IMG/VR virus record: IMGVR_UViG_3300044527_000081 | Span: 1 to 34,704 of that record | Direction: 5' to 3' (one strand) | Length of the DNA: 34,704 nucleotides | Origin: a virus | Shown here: one piece after another, positions 7,637 through 15,203 of the stretch | Position numbering within the stretch: the first letter of the stretch is position 1 | Layout of the letters: the number at the start of each line of letters is the position of its first letter | Notes under the pieces: generated by a model | Told to the model about the DNA's origin: nothing | Databases searched by the model: none | The model's input: the letters and a program-made list of their open reading frames with translations, nothing else | Made by a program: the position numbers and the translations under genes

Positions 7637-7671
7637 AAAACCTTCGAAGGTCTCTTAGTCCTTGGTTTTTT
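7637..7671 (+). terminator. possible rho-independent terminator upstream of gp18
   Basis: AAAACC (7637-7642) pairs with GGTTTT (7664-7669), and AAGG (7647-7650) pairs with CCTT (7660-7663), leaving a TTCG bulge and a 9-base loop. A run of six T ends it. It could stop rightward transcription from gp1 before the gp18 promoter. The bulge weakens the call. Confidence 0.4.
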
Positions 7672-7680
7672 CATACCTGT

Positions 7681-7689
7681 ACTAAATAA
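7681..7689 (+). promoter_or_regulatory. late promoter motif for gp18 (ACTAAATAA)
   Basis: ACTAAATAA lies 56 bases before the gp18 ATG, the longest leader among the late motifs here. The leader holds a 5-base-pair hairpin, AGGGT (7703-7707) with ACCCT (7712-7716) and a TGTT loop, and an AGGAA ribosome site. Confidence 0.5.
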
Positions 7690-7745
7690 TATTAAGCGTA
7701 TTAGGGTTGTTACCCTCAAAATATAACATTATAGGAAACAAAAAA

Positions 7746-10700
7746 ATGGCACTTACATCACCCGGCGTAGAAGTTACGATAGTAGATCAAAGTCAGTATC
7801 TTCCAGCCCCAACCAATTCAACCCCTCTTGTGATTGTTGCTACAGCACAAGATAAGGCAAACCCAAACGGAGCAGGTGTTGCAGTAGCAACAACTCCTGC
7901 TAATGCGGGTAAATTGTTTCAAGTCACTAGTCAACGTGATCTTGTTTCTCTTTACGGCACACCGTTCTTCTATAGCACAACAGACGGTACTCCTATTCAA
8001 GGTTATGAATTGAATGAGTATGGTCTATTGGCTGCATACTCAGCATTAGGTGCTACAAATCGTTGCTATGTACTAAGAGCAGATATCGATCTAGCAAGTT
8101 TAGTAGGTCAGACAGGTCGTCCAACAGGTGAACCAGAAGATGGTGCATACTGGTTAGACACTACTACAACTGCTTGGGGTATTTTCGAATGGAATGCTAC
8201 AACAGAACTATTTGCACAAAAGACTCCTATCGTTATCACAGATAGCGATAACATGGTCGCTAATTTCCCTGCTCCTTTCTTGGGATCAGTAGGAGATTAC
8301 GCTGTTAATGCTATACAGATCACAGCGGCTCCTGGTTCAGCACAAGCACAGCAATTCTTCTATAAGAATAGCGACAATGTATGGGTAGTTGTAGGTTCAT
8401 ATGAATGGCAAAATAGCATCCCTGCAGTAACAGGTACTAATAGCAATCCTACATTGACAGCAGGTAACACATTTGGTATCACTTTAGCAGGCGGAACAGC
8501 GGCAGAGACTGCGTTCGTTACAATCACAGTTCCTGGACTTGGATCAAATAATGTAACAGGTGTTGCAGCCGCAATTAATGCATTAGGCTGGCATGGTGTG
8601 GAAGCCGCAGTTAATAGTTCAGGTCGCTTAGAGATATTTGCGAATAACAGTCTTGGACTCAATATCCAAACAGGTACTGGTACAGTACTAACTGATATAG
8701 GTATCACACCGAAAATCTATTATCCACCTGCCCTACAATTTGGTACATCTGCTCAATTACCATTATGGGGTGCCGGACAGCAAAATCCTGCTCCATCAGG
8801 TTCAGTATGGATGAAGATCGGTGCATCAGGCAATGGCATGAACTTAGCAGTTAAAGAATACGATGCCGTTTCTAGCGCATGGGTATCAAGAACTGCTGTG
8901 TTAGCAACAAGCGATGCATCAATAACTAATACTCTCGATTCAACTGGCGGTCAGGCTATCCCTGCAGGTACGATATATGCTCAATATGATTTCGATGAGC
9001 AGTATGACGAGGCTCCTGTTTACTTGTGGAGACGTTTAGCAACTGGTCCTACAATCGTGACTGGTACTAATACTAGCCCAAGTTTTGATGCAGGTCCTTA
9101 TACTGCAAACATTTATGTAACTACACCAAACAGCAGTGGTTGGAGCGGTCCTTATGCAATGTCATTAGCAGATAATACTTTTGCTGAAGAGTTTGTTGAA
9201 GCATTTCAGTTAGCAGGTGCTCCATATACTACTGCAACAGTAGGAACAGATGGTTCTATACAGATAACTCACACATTAGGTGGTACTATCCGTGTCGATG
9301 ACATCGATCCATCTACTGGTCTAAGCCAGGGTCTAATGTCTGAAGCAGGCTTCATCATAGGTTCTACTGATGGCGTTAAGTTTGGATATTTTGTAGATAC
9401 ACAATTTACATTAAGCGCAAACTCAACTTCAGGAAGTGGTACAGGTGCTCAATTTGTTATAGACAAACAATCACACATATATACAATCACTTCTATAGCG
9501 GCAGCAGGTACTGGTTATGTAGTAGGTGATACATTAACATTCAACGGTGTAAATCTAGGTGGTGTTACCGGCACAAATGACTTTGTGGTGAAGGTGGCGG
9601 CAGTTAACGGCTCAGGCGGTATCTTGAAGGTTGCAGAAGCAACTACTAGTGACACGCCGGCATTCGTTTATGAAGTGCAGTTGAGCAATTGGGTAGAGTT
9701 TGCATACACTGCTAACGAAGGTGCTCCAACAGAGATTCCTGCTACTGGAACTAATTGGTTCTATAGCGTAGTCGATGAAGTAGACATCATGGTTAGAACA
9801 AACAGTGGCTGGAAAGGTTATCGTAATGTAAACTATAACAGCAACGGTTTCCCACTACCATCAGGTACAAACACTACAGATCCAAATGGTCCTATCGTAA
9901 GTGCAAGCGAACCAACTACGCAAAGTGATGGTACTGCTCTTGCTTATGGTGATCTATGGGTAGACACTAGTGATCTTGAGAACTATCCGCTAATCAGTCG
10001 TTGGCAACTAGTCGACGGCGAAGACAGATGGGTATTGATCGACAATACTGATCAAGTATCAGGTTCAGGTATCGTATTTGCTGACGCACGTTGGTCAACT
10101 GATCAAAATACTATCAACCCAGCAAACGATCCTATCCCAACTATCAAGGGTTTGTTGACAAGCAACAACTTAGACTTAGATGCACCAAATCCAAGTCTAT
10201 ATCCAGTAGGTATGATGTTGTTCAACACACGCCGTTCAGGTTATAACGTCAAGCAGTGGAGAAATAATTACTTCAATTCAGCAAGTTTCCCCGATGAAAC
10301 ATTACCTACTATACGTAGCACATGGGTAAGTGCAAGCGGATTGCAGAGTGACGGTTCACCTTACATGGGTCGCAAGGCTCAGAGAGCAATGGTTGTATCA
10401 GCAATGCGTTCTGTAGTAGACACTAATACTGCAATACGTGATGAAGACAACTATTTCAACTTGATGGCAACACCTAACTATCCAGAACTACAACCTAACA
10501 TGGTTGTGTTGAATAGTGATCGCGGTGAGACAGGTTACATCTTGGGTGACACTCCAATGGGATTACCTGATGATGCAACAGCAATTCAAGCATGGGCAAC
10601 TAATGCCGCAGGTGCAACAAGCACAGGTGAAGATGGTTGTGTAACACGCAACACTTATCTAGGCTTGTTCTACCCAAGTGGAATTGCAAATGACTTGAGC

Positions 10701-11309
10701 GGTAACGAAGTAGCAGTTCCAGCATCACACATGATGTTGCGTACATTCTTGCGTAACGATACAGTCGCTTATCCTTGGTTAGCGGCAGCAGGTACTCGTC
10801 GTGGTATCATCGACAACGCATTGAATATCGGTTACTTGGATCGTGCAACTGGTGAGTTCCAAGTCATCAAGACACGTATCGGTATACGTGATGTTCTCTA
10901 CATCAACTTCATCAACCCACTAGTGTTCTTCACTGGCAATGGATTGTTGAACTATGGTAACAAGACATCATTCAATAGTCAAAGCGCATTGGATAGAACA
11001 AACGTAGCACGTTTGGTCGCTTATATCCGTCGTCAATTGACTATAGCCGCAAGACCGTTCGTATTCGAACCAAACGATGCATTGACTCGTCAGCAAATTT
11101 CTGGCGTTGTTGAATCGTTGTTCGTTGATCTTGTTGCTAAACGAGGCATCTATGACTACTTGGTAGTCTGCGATGAATCAAACAACACCCCTGCTAGAAT
11201 AGATCGCAATGAATTGTGGGTCGATGTCGCAGTTGAGCCTGTCAAGGCTGCTGAATTCATCTACATCCCAGTTCGTATCTTGAACACAGGTGAGTTGTCA
11301 GGAGCATAA
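7746..11309 (+). CDS. 18: tail sheath protein gp18, very large form
   Basis: The start is the ATG at 7746, after AGGAA; the frame is open from a TTG 39 bases earlier, but that has no ribosome site. The protein has 1187 residues against 659 in T4. The N-terminus MALTSPGVEVTIVDQSQY and the C-terminal 380 residues are clear sheath: AYPWLAAAGTRRGIIDNA, NIGYLDRATGEFQVIKTRIG, INFINPLVFFTGNGLLNYGN, IYDYLVVCDESNN. Between about residues 120 and 800 lie small inserted modules, including repeated GDxW(L/V)D units (for example YGDLWVDTSD) and AGTGYVVGDTLTFNGVNLGG, which are typical of surface-exposed phage decorations. Sheath subunits polymerise around the gp19 tube and contract on infection. The inserts must sit on the outer face. 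A hairpin and the gp19 promoter follow the stop. Confidence 0.93.
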   Translation: MALTSPGVEVTIVDQSQYLPAPTNSTPLVIVATAQDKANPNGAGVAVATTPANAGKLFQVTSQRDLVSLYGTPFFYSTTDGTPIQGYELNEYGLLAAYSALGATNRCYVLRADIDLASLVGQTGRPTGEPEDGAYWLDTTTTAWGIFEWNATTELFAQKTPIVITDSDNMVANFPAPFLGSVGDYAVNAIQITAAPGSAQAQQFFYKNSDNVWVVVGSYEWQNSIPAVTGTNSNPTLTAGNTFGITLAGGTAAETAFVTITVPGLGSNNVTGVAAAINALGWHGVEAAVNSSGRLEIFANNSLGLNIQTGTGTVLTDIGITPKIYYPPALQFGTSAQLPLWGAGQQNPAPSGSVWMKIGASGNGMNLAVKEYDAVSSAWVSRTAVLATSDASITNTLDSTGGQAIPAGTIYAQYDFDEQYDEAPVYLWRRLATGPTIVTGTNTSPSFDAGPYTANIYVTTPNSSGWSGPYAMSLADNTFAEEFVEAFQLAGAPYTTATVGTDGSIQITHTLGGTIRVDDIDPSTGLSQGLMSEAGFIIGSTDGVKFGYFVDTQFTLSANSTSGSGTGAQFVIDKQSHIYTITSIAAAGTGYVVGDTLTFNGVNLGGVTGTNDFVVKVAAVNGSGGILKVAEATTSDTPAFVYEVQLSNWVEFAYTANEGAPTEIPATGTNWFYSVVDEVDIMVRTNSGWKGYRNVNYNSNGFPLPSGTNTTDPNGPIVSASEPTTQSDGTALAYGDLWVDTSDLENYPLISRWQLVDGEDRWVLIDNTDQVSGSGIVFADARWSTDQNTINPANDPIPTIKGLLTSNNLDLDAPNPSLYPVGMMLFNTRRSGYNVKQWRNNYFNSASFPDETLPTIRSTWVSASGLQSDGSPYMGRKAQRAMVVSAMRSVVDTNTAIRDEDNYFNLMATPNYPELQPNMVVLNSDRGETGYILGDTPMGLPDDATAIQAWATNAAGATSTGEDGCVTRNTYLGLFYPSGIANDLSGNEVAVPASHMMLRTFLRNDTVAYPWLAAAGTRRGIIDNALNIGYLDRATGEFQVIKTRIGIRDVLYINFINPLVFFTGNGLLNYGNKTSFNSQSALDRTNVARLVAYIRRQLTIAARPFVFEPNDALTRQQISGVVESLFVDLVAKRGIYDYLVVCDESNNTPARIDRNELWVDVAVEPVKAAEFIYIPVRILNTGELSGA

Positions 11310-11320
11310 TAAAAAAGATA

Positions 11321-11345
11321 GAGAGAGTCTCTAAGAGGCTCTCTC
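11321..11345. terminator. strong hairpin between gp18 and gp19, oriented as a leftward terminator
   Basis: GAGAGAG-TCTC (11321-11331) and GAGG-CTCTCTC (11335-11345) pair over 11 positions, one of them G-T, around a TAA loop. No T run follows on the plus strand, but the preceding AAAAAAGATA gives TATCTTTTTT after the hairpin on the minus strand. It could therefore stop antisense transcription entering gp18, or protect the 3' end of gp18 mRNA from nucleases. Confidence 0.5.
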
Positions 11346-11351
11346 ACTTAT

Positions 11352-11360
11352 GATAAATAC
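11352..11360 (+). promoter_or_regulatory. late promoter motif for gp19 (GATAAATAC)
   Basis: GATAAATAC ends 22 bases before the gp19 ATG. An AGGAG ribosome site (11369-11373) lies in the leader. This is the cleanest arrangement of late motif and ribosome site in the window, as expected for an abundant virion protein. Confidence 0.7.
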
Positions 11361-11382
11361 TATAAAGTAGGAGAATTTACAA

Positions 11383-12015
11383 ATGGCAACAGCCTCACAA
11401 TCATTGTTTAACATGACAGTCGCATCTGATAATGCCGGAGGCAATCAGGGCCTGTTGATGCCAAAACTACAATATCGCTTCAGAGTTAATTTCTTGAACT
11501 TTGGCGTCGATGCGGCCGGCGGTCTAGCGTTAACTAAGCAAGTTATTGACGTGGCAAGACCCCAGATACAGTTCCAAGAAATCACAATTCCAGTTTACAA
11601 CTCAACATTGTATCTTGCTGGTAAGTATGCATGGCAGCCTATCACAGTAAACGTTCGTGATGATGCATCAGGTACAGTTTCAAGAGCAGTTGGACAACAA
11701 GTTCAAAAGCAATTAGATTTCGTAGAGCAAGCATCTGCGGCAACTGGTCAAGACTATAAGTTCCAGACTAACATCGAAATATTAGATGGTGGTAACGGTA
11801 CTACTGCACCAGTAGTCTTAGAAACATGGGAACTATATGGTTGCTTTGTACAGACTGTAAACTACAATACATTGAACTATGGTACTAACGAGGCTGTAAC
11901 GATAGCATTGACATTACGTTATGACAACGCAATACAATCACCACTCGCTTCTGGCGTTGGTGCAAGTATCGGAAGAATCTTGACTGGCGATTCAGTAACA
12001 GGCCTTGGCGCCTAA
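11383..12015 (+). CDS. 19: tail tube protein gp19
   Basis: A 210-residue protein (T4 gp19 has 163). The pattern KLQYRFRVNFLNFGV near the N-terminus, the middle TIPVYNSTLYLAGKYAWQPI and the C-terminal LETWELYGCFVQTVNYNTLNYGTNEAVTIALTLRYDN (residues 154-190) are characteristic of the T4-type tube. It polymerises into the inner tail tube through which DNA passes. It follows gp18, as in T4, and has its own late promoter and AGGAG site. The C-terminal tail of about 20 glycine- and serine-rich residues is an extension. The stop codon lies in a hairpin (12011-12027) that also covers the ribosome site of the next gene. Confidence 0.9.
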   Translation: MATASQSLFNMTVASDNAGGNQGLLMPKLQYRFRVNFLNFGVDAAGGLALTKQVIDVARPQIQFQEITIPVYNSTLYLAGKYAWQPITVNVRDDASGTVSRAVGQQVQKQLDFVEQASAATGQDYKFQTNIEILDGGNGTTAPVVLETWELYGCFVQTVNYNTLNYGTNEAVTIALTLRYDNAIQSPLASGVGASIGRILTGDSVTGLGA

Positions 12016-12027
12016 CTAATAGTTAGG
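12011..12027 (+). promoter_or_regulatory. stop-codon hairpin covering the downstream ribosome site
   Basis: CCTAACTA-A-TAGTTAGG is a near-perfect palindrome (practically a 6-pair stem with a TAATA loop). It contains the gp19 TAA and the AGG of the AGGG sequence that would serve the GTG start at 12036. Folding would reduce initiation of the next gene unless gp19 ribosomes open it. Confidence 0.45.
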
Positions 12028-12035
12028 GTCTCCTG

Positions 12036-13253
12036 GTGCAGGTTGGATTTATTCAAGACCTACTTAAAGGCGCTGCCGGAGCAGTCTTCGGCAGCGATTA
12101 CCTTAGAGACTATAGGCACGCCGCAAAAACATTTAGGACTAATAGTTATCAAAACGCTCCTAAATATAAATTCATATTTCATACCTACTTTAACATCAAT
12201 GTCGAAGCGTGGCCAGATTCAGTAGATAAAAATATAGGTTTATTAGTTAAAGATGTAAAACTTCCCTCGTATGGTTTTAACACAATACAACTCAATCAAT
12301 ATAATCGTAAACGTATCGTACAGACTAAAATAAAATACGACCCTGTAAACATAAGTTTTCATGATGATAATGACAACCTCATCAATAGAATGTGGTATAA
12401 TTATTATACGTATTATTATGCAGATGCAACTAAACCTACTGTATTTTTAGGTAAGCGAGGCGCGATACCACCTAATAATGATAATAGCAGTTCTGCACAA
12501 ACTACTAACGCAGATTATAATATAACAAATATCTATGACGATAGCATAAGCGGAAATGATAATTGGGGTTATATCGGCGAGACCGCTACTCCAAAATTTG
12601 GACACAAGGTTCCTTTCTTTAAGAACATTACAGTGTTTGGTTTCAATCAACATGCATTCACTGCTTATACTTTAATAAACCCTATTATAACTAACTTTGC
12701 ACATGACACATACAGTTATGCTGATGGTGCAGGAGTCATGCAAAATCAAATGACAGTAGATTATGAAACTGTAGTTTACAATGAAGGTGCTATTGACGGT
12801 AGAGCACCCGGCGATATAGTTACAGGTTTTGGTGATCCAGCAACATACGATAGAAAACCAAGTCCTATCATGATGCCAGGAGCCAATGGTAGCATATTAG
12901 GTCAAGGTGGATTAGTTGATGCAGCCGGTGGCGCAGTTAAAAGTTTCAGCGATGGTAATATTTTAGGCGCACTACGTACAGCAGGCACAGCATATAATAC
13001 GTTTAAAAATATCAACTTGAAACAAACAGCAAAAGCAGAACTCGAAAACATGGTAGCACAGGCAGCATGGCAGTTCGGTAGCCCTATCAGTAAAAATAGA
13101 AATATATTATTCGACATTCCTAATAAATCAGTCACTCCTTATACAGTAGGCACTGCCGGTGCACCTACTATCAGCAATCCTCCTACTCCGAACCCTGTAA
13201 CTCCTGTCTCTAATGCAGGAGTTCAAGTAAGAACTACTTACAATAATAAATAA
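12036..13253 (+). CDS. second tail-tube-type protein, probable tube cap/initiator (gp48/gp54-like)
   Basis: A 405-residue protein. An in-frame stop at 12024 leaves the GTG at 12036 as the only standard start, with AGGG 7 bases upstream. Residues 40-115 (KYKFIFHTYFNINVEAW, LLVKDVKLPSYGFNTIQLNQYNRKRIVQTKIKYDPVNISF, DDNDNLINRMWYNYYTYYYAD in order) follow the tube-protein fold pattern also used by the gp48/gp54 tube cap and initiator proteins. The C-terminal 130 residues are low complexity, rich in G, A, N and P. Position directly after gp19 and a weak GTG start suit a protein needed in few copies per virion. Which of the tube-related roles it has cannot be decided from sequence alone. Base use is more AT-rich than gp19. 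Confidence 0.5.
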   Translation: MQVGFIQDLLKGAAGAVFGSDYLRDYRHAAKTFRTNSYQNAPKYKFIFHTYFNINVEAWPDSVDKNIGLLVKDVKLPSYGFNTIQLNQYNRKRIVQTKIKYDPVNISFHDDNDNLINRMWYNYYTYYYADATKPTVFLGKRGAIPPNNDNSSSAQTTNADYNITNIYDDSISGNDNWGYIGETATPKFGHKVPFFKNITVFGFNQHAFTAYTLINPIITNFAHDTYSYADGAGVMQNQMTVDYETVVYNEGAIDGRAPGDIVTGFGDPATYDRKPSPIMMPGANGSILGQGGLVDAAGGAVKSFSDGNILGALRTAGTAYNTFKNINLKQTAKAELENMVAQAAWQFGSPISKNRNILFDIPNKSVTPYTVGTAGAPTISNPPTPNPVTPVSNAGVQVRTTYNNK

Positions 13254-13256
13254 GAC

Positions 13257-13622
13257 ATGGCATTAATAGTAACACAAACCGAAAGCATTGACAGGACAGT
13301 AAAGATTTTTGATAATTTTTACAATGTCGCTGTCACAGTACCTACAAATGAATATGATATAGTATTAAGTTATTTTAAAAGTGTATGCGAGACAGAATCA
13401 ATAGCACAAAATTTTACAGCATTCTTTTTTAGAGTATCACAAGAATCAGGCATAAACGCAATAACATTATTAGAAAATATTAAAGGCACAACTAAAAATA
13501 AACTAGAAGTAAATCAATATCTCGCATACTACCTAAATAGTTTTAAATCAAAAACAAGCCTTTATGGGGTAGCAACTATACCCAGACCTGTACAACCAGT
13601 GGCACGTAACGTAGTTTTATGA
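13257..13622 (+). CDS. unknown protein, probable virion component, 121 aa
   Basis: A 121-residue protein starting MALIVTQTESIDRTVKIFDN, three bases after the preceding stop and one base before gp4. No domain is recognised; it has mixed helix and strand composition, no signal peptide and no membrane segment. The tight packing between a tube-type protein and gp4 in a late operon suggests a structural or assembly role. I recall similar small proteins of unknown function beside tail genes in marine T4-like phages, but cannot name the family. Confidence 0.65.
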   Translation: MALIVTQTESIDRTVKIFDNFYNVAVTVPTNEYDIVLSYFKSVCETESIAQNFTAFFFRVSQESGINAITLLENIKGTTKNKLEVNQYLAYYLNSFKSKTSLYGVATIPRPVQPVARNVVL

Positions 13623-13623
13623 C

Positions 13624-14061
13624 ATGGCTAATTACGCACAAGGTAAATACCAAGTAAAGAACAAACACAAATACGTAGGCAAAACAGTGCCTAAATATCG
13701 TTCAGGTTGGGAATTAACATTTATGATGTTTTGTGATAACCACGATAGCGTATTACAGTGGGCTAGTGAATCTATACAAATACCCTACAGGAATCCACTG
13801 ACGGGTAAACAGACTGTTTATATACCTGACTTTTTTGTTTTATACCAAGATAGATTAGGTCATCAACGAGCAGAGATAGTAGAGATAAAACCCAAAAAAC
13901 AAAGTCTCATTGAGAGCAGAGTGGCTAGTGCAAGAGAAAGAGTCACGGTAGCATTGAATCATGCAAAATGGGCGGCTGCTATGGCCTATTGTAAAAGGAT
14001 AGGTTGTACATTTAGAGTAGTTACTGAAGATGATTTGTTCTACAAGGGCAAACGCAAATAA
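13624..14061 (+). CDS. 4: head completion protein gp4 (nuclease-fold)
   Basis: A 145-residue basic protein (T4 gp4, also called gp50, has 150). KYRSGWELTFMMFCDNHDSVLQWASESIQIPY aligns in order with T4 YRSNWEKFFFEWLDKN...WGSETAVIPY (residues 25-55), and AEIVEIKPKK (83-92) matches the conserved IEIKPKKE. E30, D69 and E87-x-K89 form the arrangement of a restriction-nuclease or TnsA-like active site. In T4 gp4 is needed to finish packaged heads before tail joining. It follows the previous gene by one base and is followed by gp16. The ATG at 13624 has no clear ribosome site and is probably coupled. Confidence 0.85.
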   Translation: MANYAQGKYQVKNKHKYVGKTVPKYRSGWELTFMMFCDNHDSVLQWASESIQIPYRNPLTGKQTVYIPDFFVLYQDRLGHQRAEIVEIKPKKQSLIESRVASARERVTVALNHAKWAAAMAYCKRIGCTFRVVTEDDLFYKGKRK

Positions 14062-14065
14062 ATAA
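14057..14065 (+). promoter_or_regulatory. late promoter motif abutting gp16 (AATAAATAA)
   Basis: AATAAATAA overlaps the gp4 stop codon and ends 3 bases before the gp16 ATG at 14069. The only purine-rich ribosome-like sequence (AGGG at 14045) is 20 bases away, too far for normal use. It is one of the late motifs here placed directly at a start codon. Confidence 0.4.
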
Positions 14066-14068
14066 TGC

Positions 14069-14551
14069 ATGACCAGAAAACTTGAAGAATTATTCAATCT
14101 CTCTCAATCTGAAGAGAGTACCGAAGAGTTTCAGTTACCGCCTGAGACTCAGGAAGTAACGGTATCTGCACTCAATAACCTCGAAAAGATCGAAAATGCA
14201 TTACCTCAAGTCAGGGGTCTTGAAACCGCTGACGTAGAGATGGACGAACTAGCCAACCTAGCACAAAACAGTTATAAGGACTTGATGGATCTAGGAATGC
14301 AAGTAGATAGTCGCTTTAGTAGCGAGATTTTCGGTGTTGCAGGAACTATGCTAGGACATGCTATCACAGCAAAAACAGCCAAAGTAAGCAAAAAACTCAA
14401 GATGATTGAGTTGCAGTTAAAGAAGGCCGCGCTAGACCAGAAGCAATCTAGCAAAGACAAAGAGATAGACAACACTCCGTTAGGTGAGGGTAAAGCACTT
14501 GATCGTAATGAGATACTCAAGGCACTTCTTGACAAAAAGACGGATAAATGA
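14069..14551 (+). CDS. 16: small terminase subunit gp16
   Basis: A 160-residue acidic, mostly helical protein (T4 gp16 has 164). The central part DLMDLGMQVDSRFSSEIF followed by GTMLGHAITAKTAKVSKKLKM fits the long-hairpin oligomerisation core of T4-type small terminases; both ends look disordered and charged. The protein forms a ring that recognises DNA and regulates the gp17 ATPase/nuclease during packaging. It follows gp4 by 7 bases. The large terminase gene 17, next to 16 in T4, is not in this window. The start ATG at 14069 has no near ribosome site. Confidence 0.7.
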   Translation: MTRKLEELFNLSQSEESTEEFQLPPETQEVTVSALNNLEKIENALPQVRGLETADVEMDELANLAQNSYKDLMDLGMQVDSRFSSEIFGVAGTMLGHAITAKTAKVSKKLKMIELQLKKAALDQKQSSKDKEIDNTPLGEGKALDRNEILKALLDKKTDK

Positions 14552-14558
14552 TAAATAT
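14550..14558 (+). promoter_or_regulatory. late promoter motif (GATAAATAT), partly doubled
   Basis: GATAAATAT ends 21 bases before the ATG at 14580. A second, overlapping copy GATAAATGA starts at 14543 within the end of gp16. Confidence 0.6.
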
Positions 14559-14579
14559 TAGATACGGGAATTATAAGAT

Positions 14580-15191
14580 ATGAAAAGCCTAAAACAATAC
14601 ATTGCTGAAAGCGTACATCTATATGATGTCACTATTAAGATCGCGGGTGAAGTGGATAAGAACTTCTTAGATTTGTTCATATTCAATTTAAAGAAGTTTG
14701 AACCAGCAGGACCAATCACTCCTAAGACACTTCCTATTGCTAAAGACCCATATGGATTTCCTGGCGTACATAACGAACCAGTGACACTATTAAAGTGCAA
14801 GTTCCGTTATCCATGCACTGAGCCAATGGTACAACAGTTGGCACAATTATTAGGCTATAATTTGAATTATGTTCGTTTGGTTGATAGCAAATATGACGAT
14901 AGCATCAATCGCGAACAAGAAGAATATGCTAATCAAATGAATCCTAACACAAAAGATTTTGATAAGATTAGCGGAGCAGATCAGGCAAATAAAGATTATG
15001 CTGATTCATATCTAAGTAGTATCAAAGAACAGAGCAAGGATTCACAGATAATGATTCCTTATTCAGCGAAAGAAACACCGGACAGTTTTGATCCATTCAA
15101 GCCTTATTTAGATGACAAGAGCATGGGTGATAAGAGTCCTATGACAAATATCAAACGTCCAGAAAAGCCAAAAACAGGCGCAATGGTATAA
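14580..15191 (+). CDS. probable head-internal protein with capsid-targeting-like N-terminus, 203 aa
   Basis: The N-terminus MKSLKQYIAES closely resembles the capsid targeting sequence of T4 internal proteins (MKTYQEFIAE), which the prohead protease gp21 removes after an I/L-x-E motif; IAE at residues 8-10 would be the cut site. The rest has a folded part (residues 15-100) with EPVTLLKCKFRYPCTEP and an acidic, polar C-terminal half rich in D, S, K and P, likely disordered. No enzyme motif is seen. It starts the late unit after gp16 with its own promoter and is followed by the 831-aa protein. A packaged or prohead-core role is inferred from the N-terminus and the position beside packaging genes. 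Confidence 0.6.
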   Translation: MKSLKQYIAESVHLYDVTIKIAGEVDKNFLDLFIFNLKKFEPAGPITPKTLPIAKDPYGFPGVHNEPVTLLKCKFRYPCTEPMVQQLAQLLGYNLNYVRLVDSKYDDSINREQEEYANQMNPNTKDFDKISGADQANKDYADSYLSSIKEQSKDSQIMIPYSAKETPDSFDPFKPYLDDKSMGDKSPMTNIKRPEKPKTGAMV

Positions 15192-15203
15192 GAGGAACCG
15201 ATC

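Noticed and set aside
7707-7745. TTG start extending gp18 by 13 residues
   Set aside because: No ribosome site, and it begins in the leader hairpin; the ATG at 7746 has AGGAA and gives the usual sheath N-terminus MALTSPGVEV.
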